From: Rotaria sordida | Taxonomy: Eukaryota; Rotifera; Eurotatoria; Philodinida; Philodinidae | Direction: 5' to 3' | DNA: 64,000 bases | Assembly: GCA_905250125.1 (NCBI GenBank) | Contig: CAJNOL010001050.1 | Location: forward strand, 1 to 64,000 | Shown here: in pieces, positions 1-10,937 of the stretch | How positions within the stretch are numbered: position 1 is the stretch's first letter | How the letters are laid out: the number at the start of each line of letters is the position of its first letter | Translations under genes and position numbers: made by a program | The notes under the pieces: model-generated | What the model was told of the DNA's origin: nothing | Seen by the model: the letters and a program-made list of their open reading frames with translations, nothing else | The model's database searches: none

Positions 1-694
1 CTGCATCACGTTTACCATCTTTGACAAGTGCATCTCCCCAATCAATACTAGCTTGTGCCACATCAACAGCAAATTGAGGTAATAAATATTTATCATCATT
101 ATTACAAACAACACGTACTTTTGAAAATTTACATGTCCATTCTTGATGATACACAACATCTGCACAATAAATATAAACAGCATAAAGTTGTGGTAAATCA
201 TGAATTTTAGGTACAATATTTTTTCCCAATCCACCAGACGTAATAAGAAATGTTCGTTTATTAACACATTGATCACGAATATAAGCTATACATCGATCTT
301 CTTGATCTTGGCACATTTCCCATTGATATGTATCACTAATTTTATCATAAATATCACGTGTCTCTATCAGTAAACCATCAAGTGTAACGAATTTGAAACC
401 TTTAAATGTAGCTAAATTAATTGTTTGTGATGGCAATGGTAGAAATGTATTTGAAACATTTTTTGCTGTTTGATTAGCAGAAGCTGTAGAGTTTGATTTT
501 GTAGAATTAGTATTATAAGATGTGTTATTTTGATTAAAACCTGATGCCGATGAATGTGTTGATGTTGTTGCTTGAGGTTGTGGCTGATAACCAGGAGCTG
601 TTGCATTTGTAAATTGTGCGAGAAGTGAAGATTGTTGTGTTCGATGTTGATTTAAGTCTGATGGTGAAGATTGATCATGATGTTTATTTGACAT
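1..694 (-). CDS. Partial gene, rotifer-type N-terminal domain (ADP-ribosyltransferase-associated?)
   Basis: The reading frame opens at an ATG at 694-692 and runs without a stop or intron off the left edge, about 231 residues. The first 85 or so residues are low-complexity (Ser, Asn, Gln, Thr) and probably disordered. A folded stretch follows, with LITSGGLGKNIVPKIHDLPQ and then VYIYCADVVYHQEW at about residues 150-185. From memory, this pattern (a 'SG.LG...VP.IH.LPQ..ÂVY.FC' core followed by 'W...F.KV') is common at the N-terminus of many bdelloid proteins that carry a C-terminal NAD:arginine ADP-ribosyltransferase domain or TPR repeats. The catalytic part would lie outside the window, so no enzymatic role can be claimed. 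The family link is inference from recalled proteins. The 3' end is cut by the window. Confidence 0.6.
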   Translation of the reverse strand, partial: MSNKHHDQSSPSDLNQHRTQQSSLLAQFTNATAPGYQPQPQATTSTHSSASGFNQNNTSYNTNSTKSNSTASANQTAKNVSNTFLPLPSQTINLATFKGFKFVTLDGLLIETRDIYDKISDTYQWEMCQDQEDRCIAYIRDQCVNKRTFLITSGGLGKNIVPKIHDLPQLYAVYIYCADVVYHQEWTCKFSKVRVVCNNDDKYLLPQFAVDVAQASIDWGDALVKDGKRDA

Positions 695-2195
695 TGTTTA
701 TTATTGAAATGATTTCAATTTTTTCTTAATAAAAATACACAAACGATATAGTTTTTTTACTTTGTTTCTGCGTCTCTTTTCTTTCGTGATACAAATGACA
801 ATAATAACGTTTTTGTGTTGCTTTACTTTTTTGAGTAGGTAAGATATAAACAGGAAAAAACCAAATGGTCGGTAGAACAGAACGTAAAAAAACAACTTTT
901 TTTTTTCTTTTTTTCTGTTCTGTTGTAATCTTGGAAAGAAAAAAAAAATAAATCGAATATCCCTTTCTTTTTTTTTACATTCGATAATAGCAATACATGA
1001 GAATTTTAATAGATTTTAGAAACAAAATGGAAAAAAGTGATGTAGATAGTGCAAAATCAAACTGTTCAATTATGGATTTTCAGAACTTCTTTTTTTTTCA
1101 AAATTCTATAAAGAAATGACGGTATAGAAAGTTAAATATCGTATTTGTTTACGATGAAGTTTAAGTTGGAAAAATCATTTTTTATTTTATTATTCTTCTT
1201 GCAATTCGAAGAACAAATAAAACAGAACTTTCTTCATAATGATGAATCATAAGTACAAAGCATTTTACGCGTAAGACGTTTTTTTTTTTTTATTGTCCTT
1301 CTTTCTTTTCTAGACTGCTCTGATTAATTTGAAAATGCAGACAAAAAAAAGAAACCATGCGTCAAATTATATTGACTGTATCTACTTAGAAATTTATAGT
1401 ATCATATATGGAAGTCTGGAAGGAAAAAAACATTGCTTTCCAAATATTCTGTTTTGAATTAGAATCAATGATTTTCTAAAGTAAGATTCATTGCTAGTGA
1501 ATTGAAACCATGACAAATATAAACGTAAACTAGACTTTAAAAAGAAAACATTTAATATTTCATTCTGAGTATGTTTAATGACATTCATTGCTTAAATTAT
1601 TTTTGCTTAATATCTCGGTGTCTTCTACTATACTGAAATCGAATTAAAATTTGGTAGCATTTACATATATCTGAAGTACAGAAATCAATAAAAATAAATT
1701 AAGTCATTGCATTGTTCTAATCAACATTCAGTATTGAATTTTATTTGAACATATTTATAAAATTTTCAACCAGTAGTAAAACAAAAATGATCCCATGTAT
1801 CGACTAGCTATTTTTGCAAAGTTATGACACTACTTTGTTCGTAGTTTTAATTAGAATTTCAAACATAGTATTGATTTTAGACATGAAATTGGACTTTTCC
1901 TATATTCCTTATACATCCCTGTTCATCAGCGCCATCTATTGAATTGATATTTGTTCTTCGAAAAAAAAACTCGACTAATTGTTATTAATTAAATTTATAT
2001 AGATCTTTAAACTTCAATATTAAAATTTTTCATTTTTTAACTATCGATATATTAAATAAACATCGATTCACCAATAAGAATATTTGCTTGTTTAGTTCAT
2101 TCTCTCAAAAAACAAAACACATTGTATTACATGTCAATAATTTTTTTGTCATAAAAATAACCATTAGATAAAAATCATTCTTCTTAAATTCCAAT
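695..2195. other. Gene-free spacer
   Basis: This AT-rich spacer separates the partial left-edge gene (reading left) from the first SR-protein gene (reading right), so it should hold two divergent promoters. It has many poly-A and poly-T runs. Short reading frames, such as the one at 1394-1588, have no recognisable motif or codon pattern. I see no RNA gene or mobile element in it. Confidence 0.5.
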
Positions 2196-3819
2196 ATGCC
2201 TCGTTCTTATTCTCGTTCTCATTCTCGTTCACGGTCACCAATAACATCATCTTATCGACGTCGTTCACGTTCACCAAGACGTAATAATAATGATCAGGAA
2301 GACGATGATAATAATAGTCGTCTACATGTTGCTGATTTATCATTAAATTGTACGAAACGTCAAATTGAAAAAGCATTTGAGAAATGGCCATTATCTGAAG
2401 TTTGGCATGCACAAGCATCATGTTTTGCTTTTGTTGTTTTACGTAATCGTGAAGATGTTCAACCAGCTATTAATGAAATTGATGGCCGGTAAAAAAAAAG
2501 AAGATTTTCATCTTATTTTTCGTATTTTACAAAAAAAAAATTTTTTAATTTAAGATATATTGGTGATGCACGCGTTCGAGTCACTTTAGCTCGACCACGT
2601 ATACGTGCTAGTGGCGGTGGTGGTCGAAGATATTTTGATCCGAATAAGTAAGAATATTTATATTTATATAATTAAATTTATTTTTTTGTTATTAAAGGCG
2701 ATGCTATCAATGTGGTGGCCGAGGACATTTCAGTCGTGATTGTGGTAGTGAACAACAAAACAAAAAAAAATCTGGCAATGGATATCGGTGAGTTTTTTCA
2801 TTAATGGAGTGGCCGAAACAATTGGAGAGTATGTAATATATATATATATATATAAATATATATCACACTGGGATCATCAATATGGTCTTGGATGGGATAC
2901 ATATTAAAAATGCGTGGGTTTGGTTTTGAATTTGACGATAAATTAAGGTAAATTCTTGAGAGACTTTGTTTTTTTTCCATAAGTATAAATAATTGTTTAT
3001 TATATTGAGTGAGTTTTATATATAAGGGAAAAAGAAATTTTTTTTTTTTTGAAAAATTTTTTTTGTTTGTATTTAGATCTGGTTCACGTGAACGTCGTTA
3101 TGAACGATCGTATTCTCGATCTCGGTATGAGTAACGAAAAAAAGAAAATAGAATATAATAAAATTATATTTTTATATTTAGTTCACGTTCACCTCGTCCA
3201 CGTGTTATTCGAGAATATCGTCGTCATAGGTAAATAAATAGTTATATTAAATTAAATTAAAATCTTATTTTTATAATATAGTCCTCGTCGATCATCACCA
3301 AAATCGAATTATAAATCACGTGACAATGGATCTGGTTATTATTCGAGGTAAAGATTTTCATCTTTTGATTCAAATGATGCAGTAGTTCATTTTTCACTGC
3401 CTATTAATATATGTTCAGATTTTCTTTCTAGAATAAAATTGAGTAACTATCAGTAAATGTTGTGAAAAAGTCCAAAAAAAGTGCAGTCCTTTGTGTCTTG
3501 GAACAGCTTCAACATAACATTATAGTAGAGTACTGAGTTCTATACAAAATGAGATATTACAATAAGTAAAATATCATCTATGCATTTCCATTAAAAACTG
3601 ATTTTTAAATCTATAAAAAGAAACTCGATAGCACGCTTTGTAAATCCTTTCTCACAATAGAAGAGCTTCTTTAATTAATTAATTAATTACTCAAAAAATT
3701 AGAACTTTAATTAGTAAATTTCTTGTAATACATTTGCATATGGATTTCTAAGATTTACGAATTTTTTTTTTTCTAATCATTTATTCTATTATATTTATTT
3801 TAGCCCACCTCGAACATAA
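2196..3819 (+). CDS. SRSF7-like SR splicing factor, copy 1 (RRM + CCHC knuckle + RS)
   Basis: Seven exons: 2196-2488, 2555-2647, 2698-2787, 3077-3124, 3182-3229, 3282-3347 and 3804-3819. All joins keep the frame, and all introns interrupt a codon after its second base. The protein starts with an Arg/Ser-rich leader (MPRSYSRSHSRSRSP). An RNA-recognition motif follows, with RNP2 LHVADL and RNP1 SCFAFVVL, then VRVTLARPR. Next is a CX2CX4HX4C zinc knuckle (CYQCGGRGHFSRDC) and an Arg/Ser tail ending SPPRT. RRM plus knuckle plus RS is the SRSF7/9G8 architecture, a nuclear pre-mRNA splicing and mRNA-export adaptor. The Arg/Ser segments at both ends are notable; vertebrate SRSF7 has only the C-terminal one. 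The last intron (3348-3803) is long, with nothing recognisable inside. Family call is firm; exact orthology is inferred. Confidence 0.85.
2841..2868. repeat. (TA)n microsatellite
   Basis: A near-perfect TA dinucleotide run inside the third intron of the first SR-protein gene. A similar run lies in the corresponding late intron of the second copy (about 4768-4795). Confidence 0.8.
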
Positions 3820-4083
3820 TTTGCATATGTTATTGATTGAAAAAAAGAAGAATAATGACATTGTATTGATCTGTTTTCTTATATCGATCGCTTAGCGTTC
3901 TCTATATATGTTGTTCTTTTTTTGTTTATGTATTTCAATTCGACATTGTGCTTTGTTCTATGTTTGCCACTGTTCGATAATATGAACAAATTTAATCATA
4001 ATGAATTGTCTATCATTTTATTTTAGTATTTGATTAATTTTAATTCTTTTTCTATTTTCAATTTGGTATTATTCATCTAAAAT

Positions 4084-5285
4084 ATGCCACGATCACGGTC
4101 TCGTTCACGAAGTTCAACACCATCAACACGACGATCTCGTTCACCAATATCTGATCATGATAGTGGAAATGATCAACCAAATGAATATCGTATTCATATT
4201 GCTGAATTACCACAAGGTGTACAAGAAAGTGAAATACGAAAAGCATTTCAACGTTATGGTACATTACTTGATGTTTGGGTTGCAAGTGCATCATGTTTTG
4301 CATTTGTTGTTTATAAACAAAAAGAAGAAGCACAAAAAGCTATTGATCATATGGATGGAAGGTATGATATATAGAATATAAAATTTGTATGTACAAAAAT
4401 AAATCTAGATAATTATTATTGGATTAAGATCATTTGGAAGTAATCGTTTAAAAGTGACATGGGCTCGACCACGAACACGAAATCGTTCTCATCGTTATGA
4501 TCCAAATATGAGATGTTATAAATGTGGACAACGAGGTCATTTTAGGTAGGAATTTAGAAACAAAAAAAAACGGAAACATTTGATTAATATTATTATTTTC
4601 TAGTCGTGATTGTGGACGTTTAATGATGGAAGGACGTTCATCACGTCGTCGTGATGATAACTATGGTCGGTATTCATCTTCAAACAACAATCACCATTCG
4701 AGGTATGGATGGATACTAATATTGAATGACAGTGTACGCATATGATTTGGTTTCTAACATGTATATGTATATATATATATATATATATACATATAACTGG
4801 TGTTGATTAATATATCTTTCTGGATCCATAACATACATACAAATTTTGGAGCTAGACTTAATAGAATAGAAAAAAAAAGATATGAATAATATAGAAAAAA
4901 AAATAATTTTCTTTGGGTTTTGGTTGTCTCGGACGGTATTTCATATTTGGAAAGGAGATATAAAAACTATTAATGGACTTGGATTTGGTTCATATGGAAC
5001 TTTAGGTCTCGTTCACCATATGCATCGGCACAATTACCCGCTCCAGCCTATTTTCGTCATGGAATGCCAATGTATCCATCATTTTCACGTCGATATGATG
5101 GTTATATGGGTAATTATTATCCACCAGCAGAACGATCAAATGGCCATGAATATCGTTATCGTGAACGTGATACACGTTTAACACCACCATCAACAAGTGC
5201 CAGATACAGTCGACGGTACGAAAATAAAGAAAGAAAGAAAAAAAAAAACGAAAACCTAAATTTATTTTTATTATTTTATAGATAA
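4084..5285 (+). CDS. SRSF7-like SR splicing factor, copy 2 (RRM + CCHC knuckle + RS)
   Basis: Five exons: 4084-4361, 4429-4545, 4604-4702, 5006-5215 and 5282-5285; the last exon supplies one base and the stop. The order matches its upstream neighbour: Arg/Ser leader (MPRSRSRSRSSTPSTRRSRS), RRM with RNP2 IHIAEL and RNP1 SCFAFVVY, a zinc knuckle CYKCGQRGHFSRDC, then a Tyr/Arg/Ser-rich tail. It starts 265 bases downstream of copy 1 in the same direction, so the two look like a tandem duplication. The first intron falls at the same place in both (after the DGR of the RRM, same phase). In copy 2 a later intron splits the zinc knuckle, while in copy 1 the intron lies just before it, so the genes have diverged in structure. 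The long fourth intron may be alternatively spliced; that is speculation. Confidence 0.85.
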
Positions 5286-5915
5286 TTAATATAACAACAG
5301 TTTATTTATTCTTTTGTCTTTTTATTCAATATAACAATTAGTAAGTGAAGATTATTATAATTATTATATGATTATTATAATAGATTTAGACATGGTCAAG
5401 AACAAAAATATATAAATGTGATATTTATTGTCTATTAATAATCTAGAAAACTTTTTTTCTTTTCTTTCGCTTCACTATATTCATATTATATGATTCGTTT
5501 TTCTTTTTTTTTTTCTTTTTCATTATATTGTATTTCTTTTAAAACGTATTATCTTTTTGTTGTATCTATTAGTTATATCAATCGAGAGCTTTTTTCTTGT
5601 CTTGTATATCAACTTGCAAATTGTTGATGTCTTTCATGCTTTGTGATCATATTCTGATACCATTCTTTCCATAAATAATCACAAATCATATATTGTTCAT
5701 TGAATTGATGTCTATCTCAGTTTCTGTTTGTGATAGTATGGTTGTATTGTGACTGTGCTTTTTTTGTGTTTATTTGAGAAATTGACGTATTTCTTATTTA
5801 TCTATTATTCAAAAAAACAAAAAACAAAAAAATATTTGGAAAAGACACATCAATTATAACTTGTGATAGTTCCTTTCTTCTACTTATTTAGATCAAGTAT
5901 ATATTTATATATAGA
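5286..5915. other. Spacer between SR gene and fatty acyl-CoA reductase gene
   Basis: Holds the 3' end of the second SR gene and the promoter of the reductase gene. It is T-rich with several pyrimidine tracts; no gene, RNA or repeat element is recognised. Confidence 0.5.
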
Positions 5916-8900
5916 ATGTCGGCCAGTACAGAAGCAAGTGCAATTATAGAATATTTTAAAAGAAAATCAATATTTATTACTGGTGCAACAGGGTAAATGA
6001 TATAAAAATAATCAAAGATTTATTGTCATCTTTGTTTTTTTTTTATGTTAATTTTTAAATTATTTATTTAGATTTATTGGCAAACAACTTGTAGAAAAAC
6101 TTGTTCGGTCATGTCCAGGTAAATTAAATTCGATATACTTTATTTATTCTATAATATTTATAATTTAGATATCGAACATATTTATCTTCTTATACGACCA
6201 AAACGTGGCCAGGGTGTTCATGATCGATTAAAAGAATTAATATCAAGTCCTGTAAGACTTTGAATTTAAAAAGAATATGTTCATTTTTCTTTTTTAAATT
6301 AGTTATTCAATACAGTTCGGGAAATCAATCCAAATTTTGAAGAAAAAATTAGTGCTTTACAAGGTGATATACTCGATCTAAATTTTGGTCTTAGTCCAAC
6401 AGATGAAAATATATTACTTGAACAATGTCAAATTGTATTTCATTCAGCAGCAACTGTTCGATTTCAAGAACCACTTCGGTATAATTTCAAAAACAAAAAC
6501 AAAAACAAAAGACATTATTCTTAAATTATTTTTCATATTTAAGACTTGCAATACAAATGAATGTTGCATCTGTAAAAAAATTACTTTGTTTATGTTATAG
6601 AATGAAAAAATTACAAGTAAAATAGAAATGAAATATTTCTCATTTCTTTTGTTTTTGTTTTAATAGTCTATTGTTCATGTATCTACAGCTTATGCAAATT
6701 GTAATCGTAATGATGTTGCTGAAATGATTTATCCACCACCAATTCAACCAACAAAATTATTAGAAGCTAGTGAATGGATGGATGATCAAGTATTTGATGT
6801 ATTAACAAATAAAATTATTCATGATAGACCTAATACATATACATTTACAAAAGCACTTGCAGAATATATTATTTCACAAGAATCTAAAGATCTACCATTA
6901 GCTATTATACGACCATCAATTGTTGGATCATCATGGCGTGAACCAATACCAGTAATTTAAAGCAAAAAAAATCAAAAATAAATAAAGAGTCTTCTTTTAT
7001 CTTTTATTATTATATAGGGTTGGGTTGATAATTATAATGGTCCAAGTGGATTGGTTGTAGCGGTATGAAAAAAATTATGATTTTAATCATGAAAAATGAT
7101 TGTTTCTTTTTACTAATAAATTTTAGACCGGTAAAGGTATGCTTCGAACTATGTTAGGTAGTAATAATGCAATAGCTGATATTGTTCCGGTTGATGTTTG
7201 TGTAAACATGATGATTGCTATTGCTTGGCATACAGCTATAAAACAGTGAGTCAAATCAGTCGTTAGCGATGACTTCACAAAATTGCTTAAAATTCCAGCG
7301 TGAAATGTGGTTCATGCTCTACAGTCTATCCTGAAATTTTCTCATATAGTTAGAGAGATGTTTGCTGCTTACTTTTAAATTAATACTCAGCTGAAAGAAC
7401 TAACATTTTTACATATGTTTGCACTAAATAATCCTTGTAAAGAATTAAAGTCAGATGAAAGGTAGGTATTTCACGTTTAGTCTGACGAGGGAACCTTTAC
7501 AGATGCCAAATCACTATTCGACTGAGATGATGTTTATTTGATGAGTAATAGAATGGTTTGATTTTCTGGATTTTCATTCTTGAGACGTCGAAGTTTTACT
7601 GATTTTTTTCAACGTAAAGCTACGATCATGTAAAAAAATCCACTTCCGACTTCAAACTTTGCATGAACAAAGTTCTCAATGAAAGTAGTTTATTGAACAA
7701 ATTATAATTTTTCTGGTATCTCCTCTCCTGAGATATTCAAAATTCTCTCATGTGCAAAAGAAAACTTCGCTCATCTACAGAGAGGAAATACTAGAAAAAC
7801 TAAAAACCGCATAATCAACTAAGTTTATTAAGAACTTTTTTCATGCAAAATTTGAAATCGAAAGTCGATTTTTCAGATAAGCATAGTTTTTCGCTAAAAA
7901 ACTCGTTAGAACTTCGTTATCTCAAGAACGATGAAGTTCTAGAATACCAAATCATTCTAGACTTTTCTAATACTCATCAAATAAACATTGTCTCAGTTGA
8001 AAAACGATTTGACATCTAGAGAAGTTTTCTTGTAAGATAGCCCCTGCATTTATCTTTTAATTAATACTATACAAATAAACCATTGTTTTTTCTAATATTA
8101 CTAAAAAAAAAGAAACTTTCCAGTAAAATTAATTTCTTTTTATGAAATTTTTCTAGTCCAAAAAATATTCCAGTTTATCATTGTTGTACTGGTCATTTGG
8201 GTACATTAACATGGGGTAAAGTAGCTGAATATGGTTTATATCATCTTTCTAGAAATAGTTTGGAAAATGCTATCTCATATCCATATTTACAATTCACTGA
8301 AAATCGGTAATATCATTACAAAATACAAAGTATAATTTCATATATATTTTATATTTAATTAGATTTCGATATCATTATCTTCGAGTTTGGCAAGAAGTAA
8401 TTCCTGCATTTGTTCTCGATTGTTATATGCGTTTAGTTGGTCGTAAACCAATGTAAATAAAAATTTAAATCATTTAATATGTTTGCTTTTTCAAAAGAAA
8501 ATTATTTTTTGTTTTTTTGTTTTAGCTTTATAAAATTATCTGAAAGAATTTATAAAAGTGTTCGAACACTTGATTTTTTTACTTCACATTCATGGTTATT
8601 TCCAAATGATAATAGTGTTCTTTTACAAAATGAAATGAACGATGTAGATCAAAAAGTAAATCAATATAATCAATGAAATAAACAATTAATTTATTATTTT
8701 TAGATATTTAATTTCGATCTCAAAGATCTTGAATGGTTTCATTATTGGCGTAATTATTGTATCGGTGCAAAACAATATTTACTTCGTGAAGATCTTTCTC
8801 GTACATCAAAATGTCATAAACGATATATAAGGTAAATAAATTAAAAAATATTTTAAAACAAACAAACAAATAAACAAATTTCTTTGATTAATATTTAGAT

Positions 8901-9055
8901 TAAAACGTTTACAAAATCTTCTTTATTTTACGGCAATAGTATTGGTTATTAAATTAATCTTTTTTAAGTCATTTAAATTTCGTCGAATATTTATCATTCT
9001 TTTTCGATTAATTTTTGTTGGACTTTCAGCAATAACAAAAAAGATTGGCCTTTGA
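5916..9055 (+). CDS. Fatty acyl-CoA reductase
   Basis: Thirteen exons with in-frame GT..AG joins give about 530 residues, close to the 515 of animal FAR1. The enzyme reduces fatty acyl-CoA to fatty alcohol with NADPH, feeding wax-ester and ether-lipid synthesis at peroxisome or ER membranes. Visible support: an N-terminal Rossmann glycine motif ITGATGFIGK split by intron 1; the strand and loop HIYLLIRPKRG; VFHSAATVRF; IVHVSTAYAN; and the short-chain-dehydrogenase catalytic pair in YTFTKALAE, followed by the IIRPSIVGSSWREPIPGW block typical of the family. The C-terminal half matches the FAR_C (sterile) region and ends in a hydrophobic, basic tail that could anchor it to a membrane. Intron 8 (7246-8156) is about 900 bases, while the others are mostly 50-110; it contains a foldback element. 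Orthology to FAR1 rather than another FAR is not resolved. Confidence 0.88.
7484..8046. mobile_element. Foldback/MITE-like element A in the reductase intron
   Basis: A long imperfect inverted repeat fills most of intron 8. The left arm (about 7484-7680) reads outward-in as GACGAGGGAACCTTTAC, then GATGTTTATTTGATGAGTA, then CATTCTTGAGACGTCGAAGTT. The right arm (about 7828-8046), reverse-complemented, has the same blocks in order with roughly 70-75% identity by eye. The centre is near 7755. The end GAGGGAACC recurs at elements C and G. No coding capacity is seen, so it would be non-autonomous. Confidence 0.65.
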
Positions 9056-10937
9056 AGAGAATGACTTTTAAGATAATCAACAAGGAATGATAGATCTTTT
9101 TTCTTTTCTTATTTCGTGCAATTGTTAAACAAAAAAAACATCAGAGATCAAAGGAATAGGAATAAATATGCATCTAGAAATTTTTAATTTTTATTTCAAT
9201 ATTCAATAATAAAAGAATTGTAAAAGAGATTAATAATATATTGTTATTGAAAAACAAAATCGGATGAAGAAACTCTTATAAAAATTTATTTCTACAGATA
9301 TGCATTCAGAATATTCTTACTCAATGGCAAAAGTCTTTTTTTTGCTGAATATTCATATTCTTTTTTTTGTTGCCTATTCTCGGCAGATATATAAATATTG
9401 TATTGAATTAATCAATAGTTCATGTCATTTCAGTATGTATAATTTTCTTGCTTTCTCATCAAGACAGTATTGTGTTGTCATGAAATTATTATTGTTGTAT
9501 TAATATATTAAAATGAATACAGACAGATTAATCCGACAATCACAGAAGCAGGCTGAAGAGATTCATCGTCTTTGATGAGTAGACTAGATCGCCTTCTTCA
9601 ATTGAGTTTTTACGAGATTTTCAAGTAGGTCTTTCAAAGATATAACGTTGAATTTTAAGTCTTAAAGCATAAATTTGACAGAGAAAATCGTTCTGTTTTG
9701 AACTAAAGAAATCTAAGGTTTCCAGCTTGTATTGTTCAATATTTATAATACTCTTCTAGAGACTTCTGATGTAGGTTTGTTGAATTTGAGTCGAGTAATG
9801 ATGTTTGTTTTCGATTTCCAACGATCTATAATTATTGTATCCAGATTTTTCAGTTGTACAAAGCTAATAGATCAAACTCTGAAAATCTGGATACAATAAA
9901 TGTACATCGTTTGAAATTAAAAATAAATATCACTACTCGATTCATCATAGTCGATTACTTCTCTCTAGACCAATTTTTTGCGTAATTCAGTAGCACCTAG
10001 TCAAAATCACGGATCTTTGAAAAACCCTTATAACTGTTACATAGTACAAGCTAGAAATCTCAGATTTTCTTATTTCAAAAGAGAATACTTTTCTCTATTG
10101 AATATATTAGTAGATCTCTAAAAAACCATTGTTGTTTTCTAAAGATTAACTTGAAAATCTTTTAGAAATCCGGTCGAAAAAAGCTTTTCTACTATAATTC
10201 AATGTACCCTGGACTTAACTACAACTTGACGAAATCTGTTTCGCAATATTTGTTCGTGTTTACCAGTTATTGTGACTCGCCTTCTATATTCAAATGCCTA
10301 GTAATTACCTTACAAAAAATTTACAAAACCAGCTTCCTCGAAGGATCATCTTTCCTGTATTTATAAATTGTGATTGTCCTTTTCTATTACTTATCATAAT
10401 TCAATAATTGATTTTATTCTACTTAGCATGTCTATTATTTTAATCAAATATTCAACATTATTTTTATCTTGTAAAAGACAAACTACTTATGTATAAGAAT
10501 TAATCAATGAAATCTATTCACAAGCAAAACTTTATCTTACAAAACAATGAAAAGTCATTAAATTCGTTGAGAATAATAATCATCGAAAGAAAAAGTTCTA
10601 AAATGATTTATGAATAGAATGTCAGAATATTGTTTTGTTTTTCATTGAAATTCTCAACATTTACGAGAACTGGGTTTTTTTAACAAGAAATAAAAGAACT
10701 TGTTCATTTTTTTTTTTAATCTAAATTACTACAAAAATGACTAATTTATCAATATTTATGATTTCTATTCTGTCTACAATTTCATCAATCTATTGAATAA
10801 AACAAAACCATATCGACATTGAGTGTCATCTATCAATAAAAAATTTCGATGTAGGAGGTTTTGTCATGGCAATGTGACTAATGTTGAAGAAAAAGTTCGT
10901 TTATTCAATTGTCTAAAACAATTTATTGAAATAAGAA
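9056..10937. other. Long spacer between reductase and DAW1 genes
   Basis: Contains no convincing gene. The frame at 9300-9503 has no motif and is not supported by neighbouring splice sites. The middle is a long imperfect hairpin (listed separately). The right part, from about 10340, is plain AT-rich DNA and should carry the DAW1 promoter. Confidence 0.5.
9590..10215. mobile_element. Foldback element B
   Basis: Two arms of about 260 and 330 bases pair around a centre near 9866. The innermost pairing is almost perfect: ATTGTATCCAGATTTTTCAG at 9834 onward against CTGAAAATCTGGATACAAT at 9880 onward. Outward the arms stay alignable, for example TTTCCAGCTTGTATTG against TTTCTAGCTTGTACTA in the other arm, and GATTTTCAAGTAGGTCTTT against GATTTTCAAGTTAATCTTT. 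I could not fix the ends or a target duplication. Confidence 0.6.
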
